Shown here: one piece after another, positions 24,446-39,772 of the stretch
Layout: every line of letters begins with the position of its first letter
How positions within the stretch are numbered: the first letter of the stretch is position 1
From: Sinohyriopsis cumingii
Lineage: Eukaryota > Mollusca > Bivalvia > Unionida > Unionidae
Assembly (NCBI GenBank): GCA_028554795.2
Contig: JAPYKE020000270.1
Location: 823,501 to 887,500, forward strand
Reading direction: 5' to 3'
Length of the DNA: 64,000 nucleotides
Made by a program: the position numbers and the translations under genes
The notes under the pieces: generated by a model
What the model saw: the letters and a program-made list of their open reading frames with translations, nothing else
Told to the model about the DNA's origin: nothing
Database searches by the model: none

Positions 24446-27003
24446 AGAGGGGGGAGGGTTGTGGACTAAAGATGTAACCATCTTCTTCTATGGCATCGAA
24501 TAATTTTACTTCTGAAGATGACTGTGTAAGAAAAGTCTTTATTCCCGTGTGTCGAATTTCCTCAACAACCTTCCTGGAGCAGTACAATAATGTTTTAGAG
24601 GGCAAGGCAGCATTATGTAACTTAAAACCTTTTAAGAATTTAGACCGATTGTTTTCTGATCTATGTAAATGGCTAATGGATTATGAAAAATGGTGACCGC
24701 TGCCCACTCGATTTTATAATACATAAAAATCTGTTATATGGTAAATTGTTGCAACTGTGGAAACTTAATATATTTTCTTTAATTTAGAATTGTATTTTAT
24801 TTATACTTAACGATTAGAGCATTCTTTATGTCAGTAGAATACTGCTGGGATATGTGGTCGATGTGATAATTCGTCATTCAGTTCGAGGTGAATGACAACG
24901 ATCCGAATGTGAACCGCAGTCTCAATTCCATACTATGTACATGCCTTATAGTCATGTCCCCACCATGAATCACGCCTATTAACAGACATTAGAGAATATA
25001 CCTGCATTTAGCCAACTATTACTCCAATCAAATGTAATCCTTCCCAAACCCGCGCGATTGGATATCTGAACATACAGTGAACCTTTAAAATATCGTTAAG
25101 CTTATACCGCTGCTCAAAATCATTTGTCTTTCTGCAGAAAATAGTATGGCCTGGCTCAGAACCAAAGTTGAACATAAACTTCAATGGCTATAGAACTTCC
25201 GAGTTTTCTAAATCATCCATATTTTCCATCAGAATAAGGCTTTGATATAGACTTTCCGGTATCTCACCACATACCAAGCGACCAAACTACACGATGATGG
25301 TGTTGGACACCAACCTTGAAAATCGATTATCTTCTTCCACAGAACTACGTATAAAAACAGACATAACAAGTTGCTCATGATGAATTCTAAGAAAATTATT
25401 TTCCAGGAAGCGCACTTTTAATAAGATCTTGTTACATATTCTGTCTTAGAACCGACACATTTCTCTGGTAATTTCGTTTTACGGTTCAGAATCACATTAT
25501 TCATGCGCCTTATGCATGTTGTTGCTCCTAGCCAAGCTTATAAATATAGAGTATATTAATATAAAGACTTGACCTTTGCATTGGGAAATATTTTGATAGT
25601 GTAATTTGAGCTTAATTTAATTTTAATGTCAATTATATGAAAATATCGTAGAAATGATAGATACGTAAATTCAAAAGGTAAGTAAAACCAATACGGACAC
25701 TGAATATGATTTATATTTGGATATCTAAAATTGTTTATGATTCTTTTAAGCGATCGACATGAATTGATTTAACTCATTAAAGTTCATACTCTATGACACA
25801 TAATATAACCGTATACTATTATTTGGATGTATAGTGATCTCTGTTTCATAGTCGCACTTATTAATCGATGTGGTGTGTGATTTAATGCCATTTTCAGGGT
25901 GTCATAGGCTATATATGATGGCTAGTGTGGTGGATGAAGAAACAGGCAAGAACCATCGCCCCAAGGGATGACGCTATCAATATTCATGACATTCATACTT
26001 TTGACGAGCCCTGAAGTGAAATTCACACAAAGAAACTAAGATGGCACTGATCTGTAAAAAATTATACTTCTCGGTAATCAATTAGCCAATGTACGAACCT
26101 GGCGAATGAAAATAACGAGATAAAATAACTGTGCTATTATCACTTTCTCTGGTATATTGCAGCCATATTGGTGCTTGAAAAGAACATAGGCGCACGAAAG
26201 GTACTTTAAATAAATTTAAAGAGCACGCATAATCTTGGGACAATCTTTACTACATTTATAGCCATAACACCTAACAAGAAAATTATATATTACTTACACT
26301 GCGAATAAAGTTCCTGTGTACCTTCTTCCACAAGTGTTATCTTTTCACTGTCTATTAATTTTAACTTATTTCCATTTCCTTCGCCACAATCGTATAACAA
26401 ACCTTGATAAAAACAGAAACTTACATTCATTGCAAATTATTTTGTACTCTTCTAAAAATTACTTGCATTCTTTACTGAAATACGATATATTATTCGCTTT
26501 ACACTGATGATCGATCGTACCGAATAATGACATGTGAGGAAGAGAACTAGTGGATATTTTCTTTGATGCAACAAGAGATTACTCTTAATAAATGTAACGT
26601 ACTAATATACACATGTTTAAGATTTATCCAATTTAATAAGTAGAACACAAATAAAGCTTCAGATATACAGGTATAATCATCATTTTTGAACCACTTTAAT
26701 CAGAATTAAACACGAATCTAATCTTTAGATCTGTTTGCAGAAGACCTTGTGATGAATAAACCGTATGTAACGGAATCATTAGCGCATTCAAATAAACATG
26801 TGATCACGGACACAGCTACGGAAGGACACGTTTCTACTCCAGGCCACAAATATCATTATCGTATGACGCAATTACATTCAAAGTCAAAACAGTAAAACAA
26901 TTCGTCTGTAGGAGGCTTCGACAACCCGATCAGCATGGATCATACAAAATAATTATATCATCCTGTCAGTGAACGCGAATGGCCAAATATATTTACATGA
27001 CAC

Positions 27004-27044
<41 letters not shown>

Positions 27045-29700
27045 GGTGCAGCTGTTGTATGATATTCTCTAATCAAGAAATATATAGCACTTTGCGTTGC
27101 AAATCCGTGAGTTGTATCTCGTACACAGAATGATCAACGTGTCATCAGTGTTTGATATCAAGTTAGCCAGCATGCGTGATGAAAGCGATGGTGGAGGCAA
27201 TGAAGAAAGATAAAGGGGGAGAGAGGGGGGAGGAGCACACACAAATAAGTTGCTTTAGTTTCTATTTGAGGCATACAGACAGTTCAAAACCAAAATAGTT
27301 CAGATCTGTGAATATGTTTGTGTGAGAGGAGCTTGCAAGTGTTTGTCTATGAAAACAGAGTTAGATTTTTAGTCTAAATTCAAAAACTATTCTACTGACA
27401 AAAAGACTTTTAATGAGATTATTTGAAGATCAAAGTCACAAACGCAATGTTTGTAAGGATAAATTCTTGTCCAGACTCGAAAGAAATATATTAAAACGGG
27501 CAGAACAGGCTGCTCGGTCTCAATTTTATTAAGCTTACTGATGTGGGACATTCTTTTAATGTCATTTTATTTAATATTCTTGCTCAGAACCGATAACGTT
27601 CTAGCGTTACGTTCGTGCTACCTGTTCGAAACCACACCTTTTACACGCCTACTGGTCATGTCCCAAGCATGAACCAAGTTTATAACAAATATGAGAATGT
27701 ATAACTGCAAATCTGAAGAAATCCTTTACAAAAACACCCCGATAGCTGTATGAACTTACATTGAATCTACTCAGTCGCCATACACTTTTTATCAATGTCC
27801 ACAAATAATGATCTCCCGGCCCAGAATAAATAAATCCTTGCTCAGAGCCAGAGTTGAATATAGACTAAAACGTCTATAGACATGTTATATCCACGTAATA
27901 ATTTATTCCATCCATCAGAATTTATTTTAGAGATAGTCCTAGTAGTAGTCTTTACTCTTTCAACCAGATTAATTAAACATTGTATTTTTATCAGGCCGCG
28001 TTTCTCCTGCTCTATAGAACCAGCTTCGTTCTGGTATAAAATCAAATATTTCCTATTAAGCACTATGAAGTTTATTGCTGAGAAAGCAATGTTTAATACG
28101 ATTTTGTTATATATTCTAGCTCGGAACCGATATATAGACTTGACCAGAAGAAGGTTTTGAGAAAGACTGTTGTGAATTTGTCCATTGACAACAATTTACC
28201 TGTTACATTTGTATGGCACAAAAGCAATCATAAAAAGTAGACATAACAATCACCTCATGCTAAATTCGAACAACGTTATTTCCAGGAACACACTCTTAAT
28301 AAATCTTTAAATTTTCTGTCTTAGAACCGAAACATGTATGTGATGATTTCGTCTCACGGCTCAAAGCCATACTTTATATGCCGATGGCCATGTTCCGTCT
28401 CACCTCTAGCTTATAAACGTAGAGTAGTTCATCGATGCACAGAGCCAGCTTCTATCGTGTATAGGCAGTCTACATTACTTGAGCCAAATCCAGTCACAGA
28501 CACTTAATAAAATGTATAGTGTTTTTCCTTCATCACATTTGCTCTGTCTGAGGATAATAACAAACTGTCAGCAACATTTTTATATCGAGGTATGGATGTT
28601 ATCGTCTTGAATTATTGATAAAAACATTTACATGAAAATATATACATCGATATATTTTGATGTGTGTAGGAATCGGCTTAAGTTTATTTTGATAGCAAGT
28701 ATATGAAAATGTCATACAATCGATTGGCTCATTACAAAATCAATAGGTAAGTAAAACTAGGTATACTGTATATTATTGAAAATAATAGTCTCAAGATTGT
28801 TTATGATGCCATGAATGATGGACACGAATAGGTTTATCTCATTAAGGACAATACTCTATGATAAACGATATAACTTTATAATATTATGTGACTGTGTACT
28901 GATCTCTGTTTTCATAAATGCACGTATTAATGTGTTTTGTGATTTTGTGATTTAACGAATCGTATAGACATATTGCCGTTTCAAAAGAACGTCGTCACAC
29001 CAAAGGAACTTTAAATATATTATAAAGGACCAATATTCTTGAGACAATCTTTACTGCAATCCTATCTTGAAGATATGAAAAAAAAGTATACATGACCAAC
29101 ATTTCACTTTACTTTCCTCAATACCTTCTCCTCCAAATGTTATCGGTTTATAGTACTTTTCATATGATTTCAAAATTTCATACGCAATACTTGTATACAA
29201 ACCTTGGTCAAGAAACAACTTTACAGGCATTACTAACTAGTCCTAACTCATCTGAAAAAATTACACGTTATTTTTTACCAAACAACGATATCTTACTCTG
29301 TTTAAAATCAGTATCGATCGTTTGTACGAAATGACTCTAAATGAATGTAAATTACCTATATTAAATTACACGTTTTCTTTCAAATATTTAGAGTTTATGA
29401 AATTTCATACGTTGTACGCAAATAAAGTTTCATGTATAATCACCTTTCTAAACAGTTTAATCAGTATTAAACACATGCTAAATCTTTAAATCTGTTTGCA
29501 GAAAACCTTCTGATAACATGGTGCGAATTATTTTGTTGTTGTATTTTGATTTCTTATTTTATCTAAGGACAGGCTTATTTCAACTTCTATTATTTGCAAC
29601 ATTATGTCATTATGTCATTACCATGTCAATGTATGATCAGTGCATTATGTTTTCGTTCAAAAACTACCTCTTATTTTCTATATTTGTATATATTATTTAA

Positions 29701-29744
<44 letters not shown>

Positions 29745-29777
29745 GATTATTATTATTGAAATTGAATATTTGTGTGT
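23171..29777 (+). repeat. Long host repeat, direct copy A
   Basis: Collinear and highly similar by eye to 38253-44788, starting with GTTGG(C/T)TCTATAGCTGA and ending after an ATT microsatellite and GAAATTGAATATT. Copy A has about 935 bp (about 25962-26897) that copy B lacks. It contains microsatellites (AAT about 23745-23804, GA about 24409-24442, ATT about 27008-27044 and 29700-29743). Diverged internal modules also recur, for example the TTAATAAGAT...TTCT..CTTAGAACCGA type. One 68-codon ORF is at 24490-24696. No complete gene recognised. Confidence 0.8.
24490..24696 (+). other. Short ORF inside repeat copy A
   Basis: 68 codons from ATG to TGA, containing EDDCVRKVFIPVCRISSTTF. The same segment in copy B (about 39815) has an extra A that breaks it after four codons. 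A diverged inverted version (about 45950-46000) keeps related DD.ARK.FI.VC residues. It may be an exon relic of a gene carried by the repeat. No family recognised. Confidence 0.25.
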
Positions 29778-30727
29778 ATATGTGCAGGAATATGGTAGAT
29801 ATTCAAATACATTTTTTCTGTCAAAACCGTTGTGACATTTAACCGTCCATAAAAATAGTCCGAAATACCATAACCTTAGATCTTGAAGGTAGAGATTTAA
29901 AGTTGGGCCAACTTCGAAGTTAAGTTGCTTGTGGACATGACCAGTATGATTTAATAGTTAATGAGAGGTTCACCATTGGATCAGGATCGGACTGCCGCTC
30001 TCCTTAATGAGAATTATGCCTCGCCAAAACCTGTATTCCCCTTTAATCAATCAGATAGAGGGTGTCCGATTAACAGAACCATTTGTCTCATGAACCGAAC
30101 GTCCTTATGTTCTCCGGATGATGTACACCAGAGTCAACATTGACTTAAACATTGCTAATGTTCTTTGTCTGGTTCATAATCAGTTTAATCATTGAAAAGT
30201 ACCCTAAATGTGGACAACATTTCAATCTAGAAAAGTGTGTTATTTTATATGTTGCCCAATCTGTTCGCTAAACAGTAGAGTACACTAGTGCATGAAATAT
30301 ATCTCCTCTTTTCATTAGTAATGTTCTTATTCATAATAATGCATAAATGGAAGGGTAAGGTTTTATATTTTCAAAGCAGTAGAGTTACAAAATGAGTCTC
30401 GCCAACTCTTGTTTCTTTGGTAACTGTTGGCCCATTCAAGCCTTAGAAATTATGGATATATTTATGTATTTGCTCAGTGAAGTCATTCGTTAGATTTAAA
30501 TATGAAAAGATATTACTATGTGATCCATCTAAATTTCCGTGTTTGCAGATATATTCACTTCTTATTTAAGACAAAAATGTATCTTAAAATATGCATATTT
30601 TCAGCTGTGCGAATATACACAAGAACAAATACAGGAATCTTATTTTAATAATTATATATTTTTTTTAAACTACACATACTTATGCACAATCCTGACATGC
30701 TTCATGCAGATGAAGACCTAAAGATAA
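29778..30727. other. Host intergenic, no gene seen
   Basis: AT-rich unique-looking sequence without coding signal, homologous to neither copy B flank nor other parts of the window as far as I can see. The last 11 bp (30717-30727) are the left target duplication of the following SINE. Confidence 0.4.
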
Positions 30728-31066
30728 CGTGTGTGTGTGTGCATGTGTGTGTGTGTGTGTGTGTTGGATTTTTAACGTAGCTTTAACAATTTTCCAGTCA
30801 TATCGCTACGATGTCTGCAGTGTGACAGTTTGTAGTGATACCTAGCACCGGGGCATCATTCCGAAGACATGTATCATGATGTCCCCCCCCCCCCCAGCCT
30901 GACACCAGGCTCGCCAGTCCTTACACTAACCTCTTAATGCTGAGCGCCAAGCCAGGCAGATGTTAGTACCATTTTTATAAGTCTTTGGTATGACTCGACT
31001 GGGGATTGAACCCATGAACTCCCGCATCCGAGGCTGAGGCTCTAACCACTAGGCCACCAGAGTGGT
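30728..31066 (-). mobile_element. tRNA-derived SINE, copy 1
   Basis: Read on the minus strand, it begins with a tRNA-like head: a box A-like TGGCCTAGTGGTTAGAG and box B-like GGTTCAATCCC. A body with CCTGGTGTCAGG follows, then a GT/CA microsatellite tail (30728-30764 on the plus strand). It is flanked by an exact 11-bp duplication CCTAAAGATAA (30717-30727 and 31067-31077). A second copy is at 61586-61908. It is not a functional tRNA gene. Confidence 0.85.
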
Positions 31067-31077
31067 CCTAAAGATAA

Positions 31078-31272
31078 GGAAAGTAGCGAGAATCATTCTT
31101 GATGGAAATTTTGTCGTCCACCAAACATCAGCGACTAATTAAAATGCGTCTAATTCAGCAGATACATTAGTAGGAGATGTACACACATATTAGTTCATTA
31201 TCTTGGGTGAAAAATATAAACAGTTTGTTACATCATGACAATGTCTTTTTAAGAACACGTTTATTATGATTA

Positions 31273-31333
<61 letters not shown>

Positions 31334-34192
31334 AGATGTAATAATCATACGCGAAATGCAGTAATAGTGAGTTGTCGATCGTAGACTATATCTTTTGACT
31401 GAATCTGTATTGGATTTTACATGTGCGTGCTTGCTCGAGCACGTGTGAATGTGAAGAAAGATATGAGATTGAAGCAAAGATAAAGAGAGAAAAATGTAAA
31501 TTAGTTTATCTTCCCATCTTGTGCGTTCGCGCTAGTGGGTCAAGCGTGAACGAGGCTCAGAGAGAACACTATACTGAGAGTGAGATTAAAATAACAGTAA
31601 GTTGATATTTCGAGTGTGCATATCTGTTTATACATCAATATTGTGAAGTCTCATAATATGATTTGTGTACACCCCAACTTTGAGATGAGAGTAGTAAACA
31701 TGTTATTCCTCATTTATAAAAAATACCGTACAATCTTAGAATAAAATACAGTTTATCCTAATATTGGCATGTAAACATGTGGGAAACATACACTCAACTC
31801 AATCATTTAGACATATCAAAGTTGATACGTGAATACGACATATGCTTGGACATCTCAGCGTCGTTGGGTACTTATGTCATCCAGGACTTTTTGATGATGT
31901 TGCGTCAGTAAGTTATCTTTGATACATTTGCATACAGAGGATAGAAAATCAGTGATGTCGTTTGACAGGACAGTTGCTTTCATTTCATAGTAAGACCTAC
32001 TTAAGATATAATGATTTCTGTGTTTGAACTTTGAACTTTTTGGTCATTGTTCACATGAACCTAAGTCCTAAATCTAGATATTTCCTTTCCTTAATACTTC
32101 TTCAGACATTACTAAAATATCTGCAAAATCAGCACCCTGAAAATATGTACTATTTTGAGATATCAGATACTTTTTTAAAAGTAAGCATGAAGTTATAATT
32201 GTTGACATCATTGGATCACACTGAAATATTAAAATGGTATTAGCATGTTTTTAGTAATCATCATAAATGTTTCAGTGCCCATGTTGACTTATACAAGGTT
32301 TAGTGAATAATTTAGGTGTAAATATGAGAAGCCAAGTCTGTTAAGTTGGTTCAGTTACTTAATACTTTATAGTCATAGAATAATACGAATAAGGTTCAGT
32401 CAACATTTCGCAATATTGCGTTTATTAATTTGTGTTATCTTTCCTTGCCTTATTAAGTTTTGACGAAAATATGCAATTGCTAACTGAACCGTCTGAAAGT
32501 AATTATTTAAAACTGAATCACATCAGTTAGGAATTAATATGTGCTGAGTTTTAATTCATCTTCAATTTACTTTAAAGCATTTTCTTCTTTGGCTCTGTCC
32601 CGTATACAAAACATAACTCTAATTGTTATTATTCCTTATTTCTACTCTAGGACGTTTTATTTAGATTAGTTGTGTCTATTCAAATATAGTTACAAGTGCA
32701 ACCATTTCAATCTATTATATGATTCGTATGTCTACGCGAGAAACATTTGTTTGGGTAAAATACGAACAGGGTGATTCTACGAGTAGCCTGCAATCTGAGA
32801 AAATTCATATCGAAATCCATCAGAAATTCATTATACTGAAAGTAAATAGAGGCGTGTTCATGAGAGAGAGGGGTACCATCATTTGGGGTTTGGTTTCTTA
32901 CCTATATTCTAGGATAGCCACATGTTATTCCTTGCTAACATGTTGCATATAGATTATTAGTTCTTGTTCAACAAAAGAGAAAAAAATTAGATTGTCAAAC
33001 CTATTAAGAATTATTTTTCACATAGTCGCCCCATGTATTTTTAAGAGCTTTGTCATTGTTTTTTTTTCCAAAACAAATTAAACTTATAGACAGCAAGAAT
33101 TAACACCTAACCCTATGCATTGTACATCTTCATAGCTCATGATCACACTCCGAGTCCCGTTTTGCAGCTACATCTGTCATTATGGAGAAATGTATAAGTC
33201 AGTTGGTTATCGTTCAAGTTATAAAGCCGATTGTTGTTATATAATTTGATATCTCTAAAAGCATTTCATAATTACTCGATTTTGACATTCGACACAATGT
33301 CTTGTTATGTTAGTCACATGTTTCTTTTTAATACACGCAATATGAAACCTCGTTAAACAGTTCAATATCATCCTCCGTCTGTCATTTCCATCACAAATGC
33401 AATATTTGACCGTATTAATTAAAACTGGTTTGTTAGCTGTCTTTGCTACACGAAACGTATTTCAACATAAAAGTTCTGGCATAATACACATGCTGACAAA
33501 TTTTAATTCCATAAATGATATTGTATCCCGAATATCATGGTCCAGAAATGCTCTTTCAATATGACATTCTTGGGGACATCATACAAAATATCTAATAAAT
33601 CTCAGTAGCGTCTCTTTGTCAAAAATAATTGCATTTTTATTTTATATCAATATTTATGATTGCCTTTCAAATTGTATAAGCGAGGGAATTTCGAGATTAA
33701 TCTTCTCTTTCGTGATATGGGGCAATTAATTTCATGTATAATCTATTTAACATTTCGATGAAATAAATATCTTCATCTACAACTATATCACACTGTTATC
33801 TTGAATGTACATGATGACAGTAATTTGCAAAGGTTTGTTAGAAATCATAAAGGCGGCTCAAGATGCGCGTGCATTGAAGTGTGGGTATTTGCGAACATAA
33901 TCGTGGCGTCCGTGAAAAAAACTCATAATTTAGTATAATCCTTTCCCGTTGTATCTTTTGTACCGTTCTTTGTTGTGCTTTGTTGCTACACACGAATGCA
34001 TATAACACCGCTGGAGTGACATCATTTTAGGTCATGTGAAATTAGTCGTGAGGGAATATGGCCTCGTGTTTGCAGGCAAGGCGAAGGATGCCGTTTACCC
34101 GCGAACCTGTGTTCGAATCTCCATACATTACGAATAAAAATGTCTCCAACCTTTATGATAGTATTATTTGTATTAAAAAACATATATGAATG
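31078..34192. other. Host intergenic, no gene seen
   Basis: AT-rich sequence with an ATT microsatellite at about 31270-31332. Scattered short ORFs show no domain or splice context. I see nothing else supportable. Confidence 0.4.
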
Positions 34193-35020
34193 TATGGTAT
34201 GTATGTATAGTAGGTATCTATGGTATGTATGTATTGCATGTATGGTATGCATGGTATGTATGGTATGCATGATATGTATGGTATGTATCCATGTATGGTA
34301 GGTATCTATGGTATGTATGTATGGCATGTATGGTATGCATGTATGGTATTGTAAGTATAGTATGAATGGTATGTATGGTATGTTGGTATGTATGTATGGT
34401 ATGGTATATATGTATGGTATGGTATGGTATGTATGGTATGTATGTATGTATGTATGTATGTATGTATGTATGGTATGTATGTATGTATGTATGTATGTAT
34501 GTATGCATGTATGTATGTATGTATGGTATTGTATTGCATGTATGGTATTGTATGTATGGCATGCATGGTATGTATGTGTGGTATGAATGTATGTTGGTAT
34601 GTATGGTATGTATGTATGTTGGAATGTATAGTATGTATGGTATGCATGGTATGTATGGTACGTGTGTTATGTATAGCATGTATGTATGGTATGTATGTAA
34701 GTATGTATGTATGTATGGTACGTATGCATGGTATGAATGGCATGTTGGTATGTATGGTATGTATGGTATGGTATGCATGTATGATATGCATGGTATGAAT
34801 GGTATGTATGTTATGTATGGTATTTATGTATGGTATGTATGGTATGTATGTATGGTATGTATGGTATGGTATGCATGTATGATATGCATGGTATGAATGG
34901 TATGTATGTTATGTATGGTATTTATGTATGGTATGTATGGTATGTATGTATGGTATGTATGGTATGGTATGCATGGTATGCATGGTATGTATGTATGTAT
35001 GTATGTATGTATGTATGTAT
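34193..35020. repeat. TATG/TATGG tandem-repeat tract, about 830 bp
   Basis: Almost entirely variants of (TATG)n and GGTATG with occasional CATG. A duplicated block near 34770-34850 and 34865-34945 suggests a higher-order unit. It produces long open frames on both strands (Cys-Met-Val-Tyr, Ile-His-Thr-Tyr), which are artefacts of the repeat. Confidence 0.95.
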
Positions 35021-38000
35021 GCAGATCACTGTGTATGTTGTTCATTATAATTAACATTGTGTTAACCTTCATCTGGCTTTGCATTATGAGATAGCAGATC
35101 AATTCCTAATCAAATTTGGTATGATGTGTTTACATGGGTGGGACAGCGCACACATATGCACACACACATACACACAAAAGTATACTTTACATAGATGCTT
35201 ACACAGACCCATGATTTAGCCATTATTTATAATGCTTGGAAATCTAAAATATAAATATTGAGCTAAACAATGTTACCAATTATTTTAAGGTTCGATTAAT
35301 GATGCATGAAAATTTGCTGAATTTTGTTCAGTTGTTTCATTTTGCAACTTATGTCATATTGTACATGTGAATGTAATGTGTAGCATATTGCGTATGTCAA
35401 TGCAGAGTGTAGGGTATTGCAAGTGTTAAAGCAAACTTGTAACACATTCCACGTGTTTGTGTCATTTGAATAATTTTGGCTGTGTTAGTGCCAAATGTGG
35501 CATATTGTATATGTTAACTCGGCTTGTAGCATATCTTGAACAAAAACTTTAATGTATCATCGTTTATTCTACCTCACGATTCGGTGATTGTATTTGAACT
35601 GTGCAGATTACCTACCTGAATGGTGTAGGTATGCAACGGAGTTTTACTTTGTTTCCTCCTACACCAGTTTTTCAGAAGTTTCATGAAACAATACATTGAA
35701 AAAATGGAAAGTAAGAGATTTAAATTTGTCACACACTTCTAATTTACTTGAAATATTTTACGGATCTCAAAAAGGCTTTATGCGTGTTTTGCTCTTTGTG
35801 CAATAAAGTATTCATTGTATCTTTCTGTCGCGCTTTTATAGAAATGTATTGAAAAACTTCAGTACATCGTTGTTTTTCCATCTAAGCTGTTCTAAGAACA
35901 CTTGATATATGGTTGAGGTAAATGTTTAATAACGTTTCATTTTAGTCCTCTGTGCCAACATTGGGGAAATATCTGAAATAAAGAGGACTTTCCAGAATTC
36001 AACATGCATTGCCTCGTCTAAATGTCACTTGGTTTTCAGAGAAAATGTACGTTGTGGATAAGTGTTTGGTGTCTGAGCAACGAAATTTCTTTTTTTCTCT
36101 GGCCCAGATTAAGACAAATTGTTAAAACGTTTTTGATTAGATAAGAGGTTGGGATGGGCGCACATTAAACGTCAGTTATCATTATTGGGTGACCATGATA
36201 ATTATGAATAAATATTATATTTACGCACGCTTGAGTAGAGTCCAACTGCAAACAATATAGACCCTGATTAGCTGTCGCAAAATGCGCTTTCAGAACAGTT
36301 TGTTCTACTGATTACTCCTTACAAATTCAATCGACTCTTATATACAAGTACACTGGCCAAAGCAGATTTAGTTGTGCGCAGTTTAGATTTGGAATTGACG
36401 TATAAGAACATATTTGCGATGCTTTGAAATAGGATGTTCCAAATAATTATCAGAGTGTATGAACTATTAATAGACATGTGGGTTTACATGTTTGGATTGA
36501 GTTTATCCAAGTCAGAACAGTTAGCATTGTCAGCTCTTACAGTTTGTTAAATATCCAGTACAAATGAAACCTGGACATAGGTGTAAAACGTTAGATTTCC
36601 CATTTAAGTCCTTTTAGATTGTAATCACTGTTGTTGGATATCTATGTTCCGTGAACAAAAATAACTTCCGCCTTTCCCTTGAACTTTAGCATAACCAGGT
36701 ATTCTATGCTTTATAAATTCCAAACGTTTGCTTCATTTTGGAGTGGATTTGAATTTATTTTTTTCATTCAAGACTATTGTTTGTGTTTCATTAGAAATTC
36801 ATATCCAAATAAATACACACTTTAGTTTACAAAATCGTTTGCTTCATATTTAAAAGGCTAACTTGTATTTGGCTTAGCTTTATGTGAAAAAATATGGCAG
36901 AGTTAATTTGAAACATTGTATGATTTATGCGAAATGGATTGTGCAATATTCCGCTACTTAACTTACAGGAAATAATGTTTACACGAAAGTCATACGCATA
37001 GATTATGTATTACTTTTGAAATGATTCAATTGTTATCAGATGTAAAACAGCGGACATGGTAGTCTTATTGTCTTATTTTACCCAGTGGAAGTATACTAGT
37101 CTTGTACCTAGGTAATCGTGTGATCATCGGTACAGTGGCATGGAGAACTTAACTGTCATCCTTCCAACATTTACGTTGTACTCAATGCCCTCCATTTTCC
37201 AGCATTCGAGAAAAAATTCGTTGTCAAGAATACATCATGTAACTTGTATATATTCTGTATCATACATGTGTTTTGTAACTTGCATGTATCGTGTACTTTA
37301 TTACTTTTTTATTGATTCATCTAAAACAATTGTTTTATGAATGGATATCCTTACTCTTTGAACAAAAGACCCTGAAGTTTATTATTAAACAAATGTTTCA
37401 TTATTGACCAGAATTAAGGAAATCCATTTCAAGAAAGATTTAATTGTAGACTAACTCATTTGCATTGTTTCATTAACGTGCAGTTACGTGAATACGAGTC
37501 TATACATTTCCCTGTTTGAAATTACTGCTGCCTGGGTGTTGTTTCCATCTAATGCGACAAGTTTTAGAGTTTAACTCGATTTCTGTGCTTTTCAATCCAG
37601 TTCTTTCATTTTCATACATTGTTGTGTCGTTTCTTACACGTTTAACTGATTCTCAATTCTGGTCTGAAATTTATGTGAGACACACGATATATGACGTATT
37701 CTTTGTGAATTTTATATCTTGTTTTCTCACCTAAACATATGCCAGTGAGCATCTAACTGTATTTGTAAATTCCAGTGTTCAACTTTGTAGAGCATGGGTG
37801 ATGATATTGGTTCGTCTACATATTGATGTGTATCTGCATACAAAACAAATCCACAGTGAACTTGGTTTCGTCATATTTTTTTCAACCATTTGTGATTTCC
37901 GAAGATCTTTGTTATTTATTTTTATAACTTCGAGGCACATAAGATAATTAGAAATTTCAATCTGATATGAAAGTTTGAGAAATTTAGTGACAATGTGGCC

Positions 38001-38252
38001 TGATTAATAATAACCTTAGTTGTTTTCTTTGACATCATCAAAAGCACATACAACATAGACCATGATATCCAGCACCATTATTTGACTGCAATTCTCGGTG
38101 TGTGTTACCAGATGAAACTAGTCATGCTATCATGAGCCTAAAATTTTATAGTGGATACACCACTTTTTATACTACTTTATAACAATATTCATACTAGTTT
38201 AACTACAGCGACTTGTTATCTCTTTTAATGTTTATTTCTGTGCAGGGATAAA
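35021..38252. other. Host intergenic, no gene seen
   Basis: AT-rich, low in obvious repeats, no ORF with recognisable domains. The last bases (TCTGTGCAGGGATAAA, up to 38252) resemble the flank of the inverted copy near 52690. So the repeat family extends at least about 20 bp upstream of 38253. Confidence 0.4.
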
Positions 38253-39071
38253 GTTGGTTCTATAGCTGAAACAACAAACTGTACATTCAAATTTTTACGT
38301 ATTTCGCATTGCGTTACAAAAAACTACATTTAAAGTGAATCCTCTATCCAGTTTCCATTTGTAAGAAATAGGCTAAAGGCCAGATTGCATCATTTTGTAT
38401 CAAAATTAAATGGAAAGGTGTAAGTCACCACCTTGCACATAATTAAATTATGCATCTGAGGTTGATACATTGCTTCATTATCTTACCGTGTATAGCAGGG
38501 TGAACATCTAGAAACCCAAAAGATATAATTTTTTAACATTGTAGAAGCTTTTAAAGCAGATACAATATAGGCTTTACATTCAATGCCCACATTTATATCG
38601 CAATTAATTCGAAAGAGCAGGTCACAAAATGCTTGGGCTTAACCTGCTTGGAGAGGCATATTTAACATTTACGGAATACATCGATCTCATTTCAATATTC
38701 AAGGTATGTAAAAAAACTAAATGCATGGTGTCAAATAGTTTAAAATTGCAATGTTATCTTGCATTACTTGAGGTGATGTCTTCATAATAATTGGATCCAA
38801 GCATACAATTAAACGGATGAAAATTCTAAGCACGAACGGTAAAAGGGAAGTAGGGAAAACTGTTCAATCGTTTCACACATGGACATATGGGTTTCACACT
38901 GTCAAAATTTACATGCCTCCGGGAGAAAATGCTTATTGATATTTGATTGATATCTAAATTTCGATCATACTAGGATCGCTGCAGGATGTACAAAAATTGC
39001 TCCTTCTCGCCTGTCAAACTATCACAGATGACTTTTGAAATGAAAGTAATCATCATCGTCTTCATTATCCA

Positions 39072-39123
<52 letters not shown>

Positions 39124-39729
39124 CTGATGGTGATTTTGTATGCTACGAAATATGTCGCAGTTGGAATATTAATAGCAGTAAAAGAAATATAAAAGCTGGA
39201 AGAACCTCAATAAATAATCTGATGATCGGAAGTAGGAAGATGGGTGCTGCATGAGATAACAGATGTGCGTAATTCATAATATTTGACGGAGGAATTTGCT
39301 ACCCAAAGAGTCAACGCACAGATGTAGATTTAATAAGAGTGATCAAACAGTTAGTGTCATGAATTATACACCTATTAATTAAAGCAAATAATCTGACCAG
39401 GTCTAGGTACATGTAATATTCAGATTTCTAACAAACCATACTGGCTCGTAAAGAGCGAATCTGAGTTGAAGAAGTTGTATATCACCAGAGGAAAGCAATA
39501 CTAAACACTCAGTCATTTCAGGAGTCATAAATCTGAATCCATACACCGTGTAAGTCTAACAAAGCTCTACTAGAGCTCACATAGTGCAGTCTCCGTGGAA
39601 GCTCTTAACATTTCCACTCAGAATAATGTGTTCTTACCTCGAACACGCTTGTCGTCTTCAAGTTTGTGTATGTATGTTTATGTGTGAGCTCGCATGTGTA
39701 ACTGAGAGCAAAGAGAGAGAGAGAGAAAG

Positions 39730-39772
<43 letters not shown>

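Noticed and set aside
30990-31066. tRNA gene on the minus strand
   Set aside because: Box A and B are present, but the body and tail and the 11-bp target duplication show a SINE; a second copy exists at 61586.
31262-31335. Polyisoleucine ORF
   Set aside because: ATT microsatellite.
34022-35102. Several long ORFs on both strands (Ile-His-Thr-Tyr and Cys-Met-Val-Tyr rich)
   Set aside because: They are translations of a TATG/TATGG microsatellite, open in several frames at once.
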